Below are positions 1-5,529 of a stretch of DNA of 6,143 nucleotides, piece after piece (within the stretch, counting starts at the first letter, position 1; every line of letters begins with the position of its first letter). The translations under genes were made by a program, and so were the position numbers. The notes beneath the pieces were generated by a model that was not told the origin of the DNA, ran no database searches, and saw only the letters and a list, made by a program, of their open reading frames with translations. The stretch comes from Thermoplasmata archaeon (GTDB lineage Archaea; Thermoplasmatota; Thermoplasmata; RBG-16-68-12), in contig DUJI01000133.1 in the NCBI GenBank assembly GCA_013329855.1, forward strand, positions 1 through 6,143. Direction: 5' to 3'.

Positions 1-1
1 C

Positions 2-1297
2 GACGCGGGGGACGAGGTCCTCTGGAACAACCTGGGCAACGCCCTGTACAACCTGGGCCGCTACGACGAGTCTGTCCCCTACTTCGAGAAGGCCCTCGAG
101 GTCAACCCGAAGTACGAGATCGCCTGGAACAACATCGGCAACGCGCTGAACAAGATGGGCAAGTGGGAGGCATCCCTGAAGTACCACGACAAGTCCCTGG
201 AGATTAAGCCCGACTTCGACTACGCCCTGTACGCGAAGGGCGAGAGCTTGGACAAGCTCGGCCGCCACGAGGAGGGCCTGGAGCTGATCACCCAGAGCCT
301 CGAGCTGAACCCGAACTACGACCGCGCTTGGATGGCCAAGGCGGAAGCGCTGCACGCCCTGGGCCGCCTCGAGGAGTGCCGGGACGCGCTGAACAACGCC
401 CTCATCCTGAACCCCGGGTATGAGGAGGCGTGGATCTTCCGCGGCAAGGTCCTCGAGGAGATTGGCAACTCCCTGGAGGCGGAGCGCTGCTACGACGAGG
501 CGTTGCACTGCTTCGACGCGGGGCTGGAGATGGACCCGTCCGACACGGCCCTCGCGCTGCAGAAGGCCCGGCTCCTGGACGACCTGGAGCGGACCGAGGA
601 GGCGCTCGAGGCGTACGCCGCGGCGGCCGCCCACGCGAAGGACCCCGCCGCCCTCGTCGCCCTCTCCGACGCGCTCCTCCGGGCGGGTCGCGCCTCGGAC
701 GCGCACGCGCCCGCCGAGGAGGCCCGCTCGCGGTTCCCCGAGGACGCGAGGGGATGGCATGCCGCGGCCCGGGTCCGCGTGGCGCGGGGAGAGCCTGCGG
801 ACGCCCTCGCCCTTCTGGATAAGGCCCTGGAGCTCGGAGGCGGACCCGGCGTCCGGACGGACCGCGCTCGAGCCCTTGCGGCGCTCGGGCGGGCGGAGGA
901 CGCCTTGGCCGGGCTCGGCGACGAGCGCGGATCGGATGCTCCGGCTCTGCTCCTGAGGGCGGACCTCCTGCACGCCCTCGGCCGGACGGAGGAGGCCCTG
1001 AGGGCCTGCGACGCGGCCGTGCGGGCGGACCCTGGGGCGGGGGATGTGGCCTACCACCGGAAGGGCAAGCTGCTCCTGGCCGCGGGCCGCGCCAAGGAGG
1101 CCACGGCCGCCCTCGACGCCGCGCTCGGCCTGAATCCCCGGGACCCGGAGGTCTGGTGCGACGCCGCGGTGGCCTGGAGGACCTGCGGTCGCGAGGCCAA
1201 GGCCCGGCGTCTCCTGGAGCGCGCCCTGGAACTGGACCCCCACCTGGACCGTGCCCGGCGCCTGCGGGACCTGTCGCCGTCTCCTCCTTCCTCATGA
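2..1297 (+). CDS. TPR-repeat protein, 5' end outside window
   Basis: The reading frame is open from the first complete codon at 2, so the true start lies upstream; 431 residues are visible and end at TGA 1295-1297. It consists almost entirely of 12 tetratricopeptide units, each usually opening with W/L and closing with P-x-x-x-A: residues 8-41, 42-75, 76-109, 110-143, 144-183, 184-217, 218-251, 252-283, 284-315, 316-350, 351-384 and 385-418, followed by a short S/P-rich tail. Units 1-4 are close to the 34-residue consensus and rich in Asn, Tyr and Lys. Unit 5 has 40 residues. Later units are dominated by Ala, Arg and Glu and are less regular. TPR arrays form superhelical protein-binding scaffolds; the partner cannot be read from sequence. 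No signal peptide or membrane segment is visible in this part, and any catalytic domain would have to lie upstream. The family call is secure, the function is unknown. Confidence 0.93.
   Translation, partial: DAGDEVLWNNLGNALYNLGRYDESVPYFEKALEVNPKYEIAWNNIGNALNKMGKWEASLKYHDKSLEIKPDFDYALYAKGESLDKLGRHEEGLELITQSLELNPNYDRAWMAKAEALHALGRLEECRDALNNALILNPGYEEAWIFRGKVLEEIGNSLEAERCYDEALHCFDAGLEMDPSDTALALQKARLLDDLERTEEALEAYAAAAAHAKDPAALVALSDALLRAGRASDAHAPAEEARSRFPEDARGWHAAARVRVARGEPADALALLDKALELGGGPGVRTDRARALAALGRAEDALAGLGDERGSDAPALLLRADLLHALGRTEEALRACDAAVRADPGAGDVAYHRKGKLLLAAGRAKEATAALDAALGLNPRDPEVWCDAAVAWRTCGREAKARRLLERALELDPHLDRARRLRDLSPSPPSS
29..160 (+). repeat. Near-identical TPR repeat units at DNA level
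   Basis: The codons for the first helix of TPR units 1 and 2 are nearly the same at DNA level. Bases 29-61 encode N-N-L-G-N-A-L-Y-N-L-G and bases 131-160 encode N-I-G-N-A-L-N-K-M-G, with shared blocks such as GGCAACGC. The 102-bp period equals 34 codons. This suggests fairly recent duplication or gene conversion of this unit, while the downstream units have drifted apart. Confidence 0.6.
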
Positions 1298-1376
1298 TAT
1301 ATTCTGAGTCAATAATAATAATTACGCCCTCGTGACCGGGCAAGGGTTATCTGCCCCGGGTTCATGGGGTCCGGTG
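1298..1376 (+). promoter_or_regulatory. AT-rich spacer and candidate promoter of the PUA-HAD unit
   Basis: Just after the TPR stop is a short AT island, 1294-1324, containing TATATT (1298-1303) and AATAATAATAATTA (1311-1324), in a strongly GC-rich setting. TATATT could be an archaeal box A giving a leader of about 50 nt. A second candidate, TTATCT at 1347-1352, is centred about 28 nt before the ATG at 1377 and would give a leaderless transcript. There is no convincing SD before that ATG. I cannot choose between the two. The island could also help end TPR transcription, although the plus strand has no oligo-T tract. Confidence 0.4.
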
Positions 1377-1874
1377 ATGGCCCTCAAGGTGCGGCACCGC
1401 ACACGCCTTCGGCGGAAGGAGGTGGACGCCTGGTTCCAACGTCTCTCCGCGGAGTTCGGGATGGCCATGCCTTCGGACGAGACGCCCGTGGACGCGGCGG
1501 AAGCCGGGGAACTCCGCCTCCTGATCCGGGAGGAGGAGGCCATCGCCTTCGTGATCGAGGACAGCGTGGCTCCCACGGTCCGGGGCCTGCTCGCCTTCCC
1601 GGCCCAGACGCGGTTCGTCACGGTGGACATGGGCGCGGTCCCCTTCGTCTACAACGGGGCCGATGTCATGGCGCCCGGGATTGTGGACGCGGACCCCGCG
1701 ATCCGGTCCGGGGACTTGGTCTGGGTGCGGGACGAGAAGTTCCGCCGGCCGCTCGCCGTCGGCCGGGCCATCATGGACGGGCCCACGATGGCCCGCGAGA
1801 AGCGCGGGAAGGCCGTCGAGACCCTCCACCACGTGGGAGACGACCTCTGGCGCCTCGGCGAGGAGGACGCCTGA
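1377..1874 (+). CDS. PUA-domain RNA-binding protein, archaeal MCT-1/Tma20-like
   Basis: The 165-residue product has the layout of the widespread archaeal PUA protein related to eukaryotic MCT-1/Tma20. A basic N-terminus (V-R-H-R-T-R-L-R-R-K-E, residues 5-15) leads into a DUF1947-like domain to about residue 75, followed by a PUA domain at about 77-152. The PUA signature is visible as V-D-x-G-A-V-P-F-V-x-N-G-A-D-V-M-A-P-G-I (83-102), then S-G-D-L-V-W-V (111-117) and A-V-G-R-A (127-131). PUA domains bind structured RNA, and the eukaryotic relatives act on the small ribosomal subunit in translation initiation, reinitiation and recycling. A translation role is therefore expected but not shown. 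An in-frame GTG at 1332 would add 15 residues, but the family normally starts close to the K-x-R-H-R-x-R-x-R motif, so ATG 1377 is preferred. The HAD gene follows after one base. Confidence 0.88.
   Translation: MALKVRHRTRLRRKEVDAWFQRLSAEFGMAMPSDETPVDAAEAGELRLLIREEEAIAFVIEDSVAPTVRGLLAFPAQTRFVTVDMGAVPFVYNGADVMAPGIVDADPAIRSGDLVWVRDEKFRRPLAVGRAIMDGPTMAREKRGKAVETLHHVGDDLWRLGEEDA
1862..1866 (+). promoter_or_regulatory. Shine-Dalgarno site for the HAD gene
   Basis: GGAGG lies inside the last codons of the PUA gene, nine bases before the GTG at 1876. It supports the GTG start and indicates coupled translation of the two genes. It contrasts with first genes in this window, which mostly lack such a site. 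Confidence 0.7.
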
Positions 1875-1875
1875 G

Positions 1876-2541
1876 GTGCCGCGCCTCCGGGCGGTCCTGT
1901 TCGACGTGGACGGCACCCTGCTGGACACGCGGGACGCGTGGGTCGCCGCCTTCGATGCGGGCCTCGCCGCGATCGGCGCGCCCGGGATGCCTGGGACCGA
2001 GGGGGCGCGATGGATCGGTACCCCCATCGAGGCGATCTACGCGGAGCGGTGCGGCCTCTCCGGGGACCCCCTCCGGACGGCCGTCGCGGAGTTCCAGCGC
2101 AGCGAGGCGGAGTCCGTGCGCCGCGGCGTGCGGTCGTTCCCGGGAGTCCCCGAGATGCTCGCCTCCCTGCGCCCCTGGCGGCTCGGGGCGATTACGAACA
2201 AGCGGCACGACACGACCCTCGCGGCCCTGGGTGCCGCGAACCTGGGCGACCGGTTTGCGATCGTCCTGGGTGGCGACTCCGTGGCCCGCAAGAAACCGGC
2301 TCCCGACCCGGTGCTCCAGGCCGCGCGGGAGCTGGGCATCCCCGCGGAATCGTGCGCGGTCGTGGGCGACACGGAGGTGGACGTGCACGCAGGGCGGGAA
2401 GCGGGCGCCGTGACCGTGGGCGTCACCTGGGGATACGGGATCCGCGCGCGGCTCGAGGACGCGGGAGTCGGATACCTCGTGGAGACGCCGGCGGCCCTGC
2501 CTCCGCTCCTCCGGGCCCTCACGCCCAGTACGGGGACTTGA
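1876..2541 (+). CDS. HAD-family phosphatase, phosphoglycolate phosphatase-like
   Basis: This 221-residue haloacid dehalogenase-superfamily hydrolase carries all four motifs. Motif I is D10-V-D12-G-T at the N-terminus (D10 nucleophile, D12 acid/base). Motif II is T107 in A-I-T-N-K. Motif III is the lysine of K-K-P-A-P-D-P (139-145). Motif IV is G-D-T-E-V-D (164-169), which binds Mg2+. The region between motifs I and II (about 18-90) has the size and helical character of a subclass I (C1) cap. The product resembles Gph/PGPase-type enzymes, which dephosphorylate small phosphorylated metabolites in the cytosol; pyrophosphatase or beta-phosphoglucomutase-like activity cannot be excluded. GTG is chosen because it places the D-x-D-G-T motif at the usual distance from the N-terminus and has a GGAGG site. 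The 3' end overlaps the convergent reductase gene by 23 bp. Confidence 0.9.
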   Translation: MPRLRAVLFDVDGTLLDTRDAWVAAFDAGLAAIGAPGMPGTEGARWIGTPIEAIYAERCGLSGDPLRTAVAEFQRSEAESVRRGVRSFPGVPEMLASLRPWRLGAITNKRHDTTLAALGAANLGDRFAIVLGGDSVARKKPAPDPVLQAARELGIPAESCAVVGDTEVDVHAGREAGAVTVGVTWGYGIRARLEDAGVGYLVETPAALPPLLRALTPSTGT

Positions 2542-3463
2542 GGTACTTGTACACGGACATGACCGCGGTCACCGCTTCGCCGCACGCGGTGACGATTCGC
2601 TTGTCCTTCCCCGGGTAGGAGACGATGTCCCCGCAGGCGTAGATCCCCCGCACGGACGTGGACATGTCCGCGTTCACCCGGATCAGTCGCTCGCCCTCCA
2701 GGGCGATGCCCCACTTCGGGAGCGGGGTGATCTTGGGCTCGAACCCGATGTTGATCAGGACGGAGTCGATGTCGAAGACCGTCTTCTTCAGGGTGCGGTT
2801 GTCGTAGACGACGGCCTGCTCGACGCGGCCGTTGCCCTCGATGGACGTGAGCTCCGCGTTGAAGACGACCCGGATGGGCGCCTTGGTCACCGCCTCCACG
2901 TTCTTCTCCATGGCCCGGAACTCGCCGCGGCGGTGGACCAGGGTAACCTCCTTGGCGGAGGCCACGATCTCCAGGGCGTACTCCAGGGCGCTGTCTCCGC
3001 CGCCCACGATGAGGACGCGCTTGCCGCGGAACTCGTGCCGGTCCTTCACCTGGTACGTCACGCCGTTGCCCTCGAGCTCGGCCTCTCCCGGGATGTCCAG
3101 ACGCTTCGGCTCGAAGAGGCCCATGCCCATGGCCAGGATGATGGCCCGGGTCTCGTACGTCTTGCCCTCCCGGGTGATGACGTGGAAGAGCTGTCCGTCC
3201 CGCTTGAGGTCGACGACCTCCCCGCTCGCCATCTCCGCCCCGCTCTCCCGCGTGTGCATCGTGAAGAGCTCGGCGAGCTCGCCACCCTCGATGGCGATGT
3301 AGCTCGGGTAGTCGTAGACGGACTTCGTGGGGTACAGCCAGGCAAGCTGGCCTCCCATGGCTTGGGCCTCCAGGATCAGGGTGGACAGGCTCCGGGTCCT
3401 CGCGTAGATGCCGGCCGTCAGGCCGGCAGGGCCGCCCCCCACGACGACCACGTCGTATACCAT
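2519..3463 (-). CDS. Ferredoxin-NADP reductase, thioredoxin-reductase-like (type 2)
   Basis: This 314-residue flavoprotein has two Rossmann folds: an FAD site G-G-G-P-A-G (9-14) with G-G-Q-L (37-40), and an NADPH site G-G-G-D-S-A-L-E (154-161) followed by H-R-R (177-179), the usual contact for the 2'-phosphate of NADP. A C-terminal C-G-D (277-279) belongs to the FAD domain. The redox-active C-x-x-C of true thioredoxin reductases is missing; Y-Q-V-K-D (137-141) stands in its place. That substitution, together with G-G-Q-L-x-x-L-Y-P-x-K (37-47) and the W-G-I and Y-P-G-K stretches near the C-terminus, matches the YumC-type ferredoxin/flavodoxin-NADP reductase. The likely role is cytosolic electron transfer between NADP(H) and ferredoxin. 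ATG 3463 is preferred because it opens directly into V-Y-D-V-V-V-V-G-G-G and has a TATA-like box 28 nt upstream. TTG 3478, with GGAGG five bases before it, is a real alternative and would add five residues. Confidence 0.9.
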   Translation of the reverse strand: MVYDVVVVGGGPAGLTAGIYARTRSLSTLILEAQAMGGQLAWLYPTKSVYDYPSYIAIEGGELAELFTMHTRESGAEMASGEVVDLKRDGQLFHVITREGKTYETRAIILAMGMGLFEPKRLDIPGEAELEGNGVTYQVKDRHEFRGKRVLIVGGGDSALEYALEIVASAKEVTLVHRRGEFRAMEKNVEAVTKAPIRVVFNAELTSIEGNGRVEQAVVYDNRTLKKTVFDIDSVLINIGFEPKITPLPKWGIALEGERLIRVNADMSTSVRGIYACGDIVSYPGKDKRIVTACGEAVTAVMSVYKYLKSPYWA

Positions 3464-3488
3464 GGCGTGGGGCGACAAAGTCCCCTCC

Positions 3489-3501
3489 CTTAAGAATCTT
3501 G
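3489..3501 (-). promoter_or_regulatory. Candidate promoter of the reductase gene
   Basis: On the minus strand AAGATTCTTAAGG has its TTAA core about 28 nt before the ATG at 3463, the distance expected for an archaeal TATA box giving a leaderless mRNA. Between them lies GGGAGGGG (plus-strand 3482-3489), which looks like an SD site for the alternative TTG 3478. A more distant TATAATAA (minus strand, about 3548-3555) could give a leadered transcript that uses it. Confidence 0.4.
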
Positions 3502-3612
3502 TGACCCCACTATTCCGCAAGGCACGGCGTGGTAGGAAAGGTCATAGTTATTATACAGCTATTTCCATTTCTGTCGCCATTCTGTCAACCCGAGACGCCG
3601 CGTTCACGATAC

Positions 3613-3620
3613 TTTTAAAT
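3613..3620 (+). promoter_or_regulatory. sepF: TATA box of sepF
   Basis: TTTTAAAT is a good archaeal box A. It predicts transcription from about 3642, a leader of about 17 nt, and a modest purine-rich stretch (AGAAGGGAT, 3646-3654) before the ATG at 3660. It lies in the most AT-rich part of the 3464-3659 spacer. That spacer serves the divergent reductase and sepF genes and contains no gene I can support. Confidence 0.55.
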
Positions 3621-3644
3621 TCCCCCTTCGGAATATGCGGGAAT
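3619..3644 (+). repeat. Inverted repeat between the sepF TATA box and predicted start site
   Basis: ATTCCC (3619-3624) and GGGAAT (3639-3644) are perfect inverted arms of six bases with a 14-nt spacer. They sit exactly between the TATA box and the predicted transcription start. A further GGAAT at 3630-3634 also pairs with the left arm. The position suits a repressor operator. Arms this short could be chance. Confidence 0.35.
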
Positions 3645-3659
3645 CAGAAGGGATCTGGG

Positions 3660-4046
3660 ATGGCCTTCATCAAGAAGCCGTTCAAACGTCTCGCCGAGGG
3701 GGGCTCCGCGGCCGAGGCCGATACGTACATCGACCTAGGTGAGCTGACCTTCGACGCAGAAGGCGGAGCGCTTGGAGAACCGGTGGAACATCTCGTCAAG
3801 GTCGCGGAAGTGTACCGCTACGAGGACGTGGCGGACCTGACGACCCACGTGTACAACGGGAACATCCTGCTCGTCGACTTCACGAGCCTGGCGAGCGACG
3901 AGCTGGCGCTCAAGCGCATCACGGCCGAGCTTAAGAGCGCCGTGCGGGACTGCGGCGGCGATGTGGCCGTCGTGGGTAAGAACGTCCTCATGGCGACGCC
4001 CGCCGGGATCAAGATCGACCGGGCGAAGATCAAGGGCAACTTCTGA
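3660..4046 (+). CDS. sepF: Archaeal cell-division protein SepF
   Basis: The 128-residue product has SepF architecture. The N-terminal M-A-F-I-K-K-P-F-K-R-L (1-11) is a short basic, amphipathic membrane-targeting helix. A variable acidic linker follows to about residue 43. The compact alpha/beta SepF core spans about 45-122: V-K-V-A-E-V-Y-R-Y-E-D-V (46-57), N-G-N-I-L-L-V-D-F-T-S-L (67-77), a helix at about 79-97, then G-G-D-V-A-V-V-G-K-N-V-L-M-A-T-P (99-114). In archaea that divide with FtsZ, SepF dimers bind membrane and the FtsZ C-terminus and tether the ring. No ftsZ is in the window. The upstream open frame to 3408 covers the promoter and is not used; the ATG is fixed by the membrane helix being N-terminal. 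The gene ends 6 bp from the stop of the convergent ATPase. Confidence 0.9.
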   Translation: MAFIKKPFKRLAEGGSAAEADTYIDLGELTFDAEGGALGEPVEHLVKVAEVYRYEDVADLTTHVYNGNILLVDFTSLASDELALKRITAELKSAVRDCGGDVAVVGKNVLMATPAGIKIDRAKIKGNF

Positions 4047-4057
4047 GACGTCTCAGA
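4042..4057. repeat. Perfect 16-bp palindrome across two convergent stop codons
   Basis: TCTGAGACGTCTCAGA equals its own reverse complement over all 16 bases. It contains the sepF stop (TGA 4044-4046), a six-base spacer GACGTC, and the ATPase stop (TCA on this strand, 4053-4055), so each transcript ends on an identical sequence. It has no loop and no T-run, so it does not look like a standard intrinsic terminator. A dimeric-protein binding site, a bidirectional 3' processing or termination element, or coincidence are all possible. Confidence 0.6.
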
Positions 4058-4934
4058 CGCGCCGTCCCCAGCGGCGGGCTTTCGGTGCCTCGTAGGGCCT
4101 CGCCGCGAACCCTTCCGGACCGTACTCGAGCACGAAGTAGTCTCGGGAATGGTTCGTGTGCCGCATCTTCGCGATGCGGACGAGAAGCTGCACCTTCCCC
4201 TCGCCGACCCCGCTGAACCGGAGCTCGAAGACCCCGTCCGCCAGGAACGTGACATCGTGGTCCACGCCGGGCCGGGCCGGGTCCTGCTCGGCGAGGACGA
4301 ACGACGTCGCCCCGAGGTTCCGCAGGAAATGGAAGAAGTGGAACAGTTCCGTCCTCACGTCCGCGATGTGGGTCAGGGCCGTCAGGGCGTCCAGGGAGTC
4401 GATGACGATCACGCTGAGCGGATCCCGCTCGCGGCGGCGGCTCAGGTAGTCCTCGAGGACCCGCACCCAATCCCGGATCTCCTCGGCGCCCGCGTAGTCC
4501 AGCCGGAGGCCACCGATGTCCACGACGAAGTCCTCCGCGTCCCCCAGGCCGAGGCGCCGCATGGTCTGCACGATGGAGTCCCGGCTCTCCTCCACCGTGA
4601 TGTACACGCCGCGGGCGCCCGCCGCACGGTTCCGGACCAGCGTGTAGAGGGCCAAGGACGTCTTCATGGAGCCCCCTGGGCCTACGATCCCGACCACATG
4701 GCCGCGCGGGACGCCGCCCTGGAGCGCGGCATCGAGCCCCCTCACGTAGGTCGGGGTGCGGACGTCCTCCGTCTTGGTCCGGGCCGCCAAGGCGGACACC
4801 TGCTCGCGCAACCGCCGGACCTCGTCCCGCAGCGCCCGGACGTCCGCCTCGTCGACGGCGGCCGGGCCTGGCGCGGTCGCTCGATCCTCGGGGCCCGACT
4901 CCGTGGGCTCCGTCCCGTCCCCGCCCGGCAACAT
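4053..4934 (-). CDS. KaiC/RAD55-like RecA-superfamily ATPase
   Basis: The 293-residue product has an acidic, Pro/Gly-rich N-terminus, a short coiled coil (V-R-A-L-R-D-E-V-R-R-L-R-E-Q-V, 32-46), and one KaiC-type ATPase domain (about 60-280). The opening Y-V-R-G-L-D-A-A-L-Q-G-G-V-P-R-G (63-78) is typical of the family. Walker A is G-P-G-G-S-M-K-T (85-92), with Met where Gly normally precedes Lys. E115-E116 match the paired glutamates of KaiC proteins, and Walker B is S-V-I-V-I-D (174-179). Archaea encode many single-domain KaiC/RAD55-like proteins in signalling, gas-vesicle regulation (GvpD) and unknown roles; the exact function here is unknown, and it lacks the second domain of cyanobacterial KaiC. 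ATG 4934 is preferred because GTAAAAG lies 30 nt upstream. TTG 5018, about 27 nt from the shared TATATA, would add 28 residues. Confidence 0.85.
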   Translation of the reverse strand: MLPGGDGTEPTESGPEDRATAPGPAAVDEADVRALRDEVRRLREQVSALAARTKTEDVRTPTYVRGLDAALQGGVPRGHVVGIVGPGGSMKTSLALYTLVRNRAAGARGVYITVEESRDSIVQTMRRLGLGDAEDFVVDIGGLRLDYAGAEEIRDWVRVLEDYLSRRRERDPLSVIVIDSLDALTALTHIADVRTELFHFFHFLRNLGATSFVLAEQDPARPGVDHDVTFLADGVFELRFSGVGEGKVQLLVRIAKMRHTNHSRDYFVLEYGPEGFAARPYEAPKARRWGRRV

Positions 4935-4960
4935 ACCCGACGCGACATGCCATGGCGTCG

Positions 4961-4967
4961 CTTTTAC
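4961..4967 (-). promoter_or_regulatory. Candidate TATA-like box of the ATPase gene
   Basis: On the minus strand GTAAAAG is centred 30 nt before the ATG at 4934, in an otherwise GC-rich region. This fits leaderless transcription beginning at the ATG, which has no SD before it. The competing promoter is the TATATA at 5043-5049. Confidence 0.35.
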
Positions 4968-5042
4968 CCTTTGGACGTCGCGCTCCGCCGCGGGGCCGCG
5001 AGGTTCCGTGAGAATCAACCTGCCGTCCGGCCGACAGAACCC

Positions 5043-5049
5043 TTATATA
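5043..5049 (+). promoter_or_regulatory. TATA box of the DUF6015-like gene, possibly bidirectional
   Basis: TTATATA is the clearest TATA element in the window. For the plus-strand gene it predicts a start near 5072 and a leader of about 14 nt before ATG 5086. The core is nearly symmetric, and on the minus strand it lies 27 nt before TTG 5018, so it could also drive the ATPase gene. The leader contains CCCTTCGGG, a small stem closed by a UUCG tetraloop. Confidence 0.6.
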
Positions 5050-5085
5050 GGCCGTAGCTCAAGTAGTATCCCTTCGGGGCGACCC

Positions 5086-5520
5086 ATGTCCGTGAAGGCT
5101 AAGCCTGAGCGGGGACCAGCGGGAACCATCACCGTGGACGACCTCACCCGCGCGATCAAGAACTCGATCGACCGCACCGGGATGAAGGAGGAAGAGGCCC
5201 GGGCCATGGCGACCCACGTCCTCAATTTCTTCGGATACTCCGAGCGGATCATCGACAACGTCCTTGAGCCGGAGGACCGCGACGCCTTCTACATGCTCGA
5301 GGATTCGGGCATCCTGACCACGGAGCGGGAGGAGACGACCCTCTACGACGGCCGGGAGTGGCGCATCCACTACTGGATGTTCCGCAAGGAGAAGATCTAC
5401 GACCTCGCGGAGGCCGAGCGCGCCAAGGAAGAGGCGGAGGCCGGGCAGACCATCTACGACGACGTCCCCGAGGACTTCTGGGCGACCCGCCGCGTGAAAC
5501 CGGCGGAAGAGCCCAAGTAG
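5086..5520 (+). CDS. Conserved archaeal protein, DUF6015-like
   Basis: The 144-residue soluble protein has no signal peptide or membrane segment. From memory it resembles DUF6015, a small family of unknown function in Thermoplasmata; this is not verified. Predicted layout: a disordered basic start (1-14); helices at about 17-31 (I-T-V-D-D-L-T-R-A-I-K) and 34-49 (K-E-E-E-A-R-A-M-A-T-H-V-L-N-F-F); a helical stretch at 52-74 ending D-A-F-Y-M-L-E-D-S-G-I-L; then a probable beta hairpin (T-T-L-Y-D-G-R-E-W-R-I-H-Y-W, 84-97); and a charged helix at 107-118 before an acidic tail. Helices followed by a hairpin could be a winged-helix-like fold, which is my inference; no DNA-binding signature is clear. 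ATG 5086 is chosen because upstream sequence holds the TATA box and lacks coding character. It is divergent from the ATPase and convergent with the DUF61 gene, leaving 9 bp between stops. Confidence 0.75.
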   Translation: MSVKAKPERGPAGTITVDDLTRAIKNSIDRTGMKEEEARAMATHVLNFFGYSERIIDNVLEPEDRDAFYMLEDSGILTTEREETTLYDGREWRIHYWMFRKEKIYDLAEAERAKEEAEAGQTIYDDVPEDFWATRRVKPAEEPK

Positions 5521-5529
5521 GCCGCCCGC

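Noticed and set aside
1311..1324. AAT trinucleotide run as a microsatellite or repeat-array remnant
   Set aside because: Only about four units, non-coding and within an AT-rich promoter island; too short to call a repeat array.
402..1343. Long open frame on the minus strand opposite the TPR gene
   Set aside because: Its translation is low-complexity Pro/Arg/Gly, as expected when the opposite frame of a GC-rich gene lacks stops. The TPR frame explains the region.
3541..3564. ATAG...CTAT inverted repeat around TTATTATA as an operator or hairpin gene
   Set aside because: Only four-base arms in an AT-rich stretch; expected by chance.
3408..3659. N-terminal extension of the sepF frame
   Set aside because: It covers the divergent promoter region and part of the reductase gene, and would bury the membrane-targeting helix that must be N-terminal.
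4149..5057. Long open frame on the plus strand opposite the ATPase gene
   Set aside because: No recognisable domain; it runs across the ATPase gene and its promoter. The minus-strand frame has Walker motifs and family signatures.
5050..5085. tRNA-like string GTAGCTCAAGTAGTA resembling a D-arm
   Set aside because: There is no matching GAGC to close the D-stem, no anticodon arm and no TPsiC arm; the following bases are the leader and start of the DUF6015-like gene.
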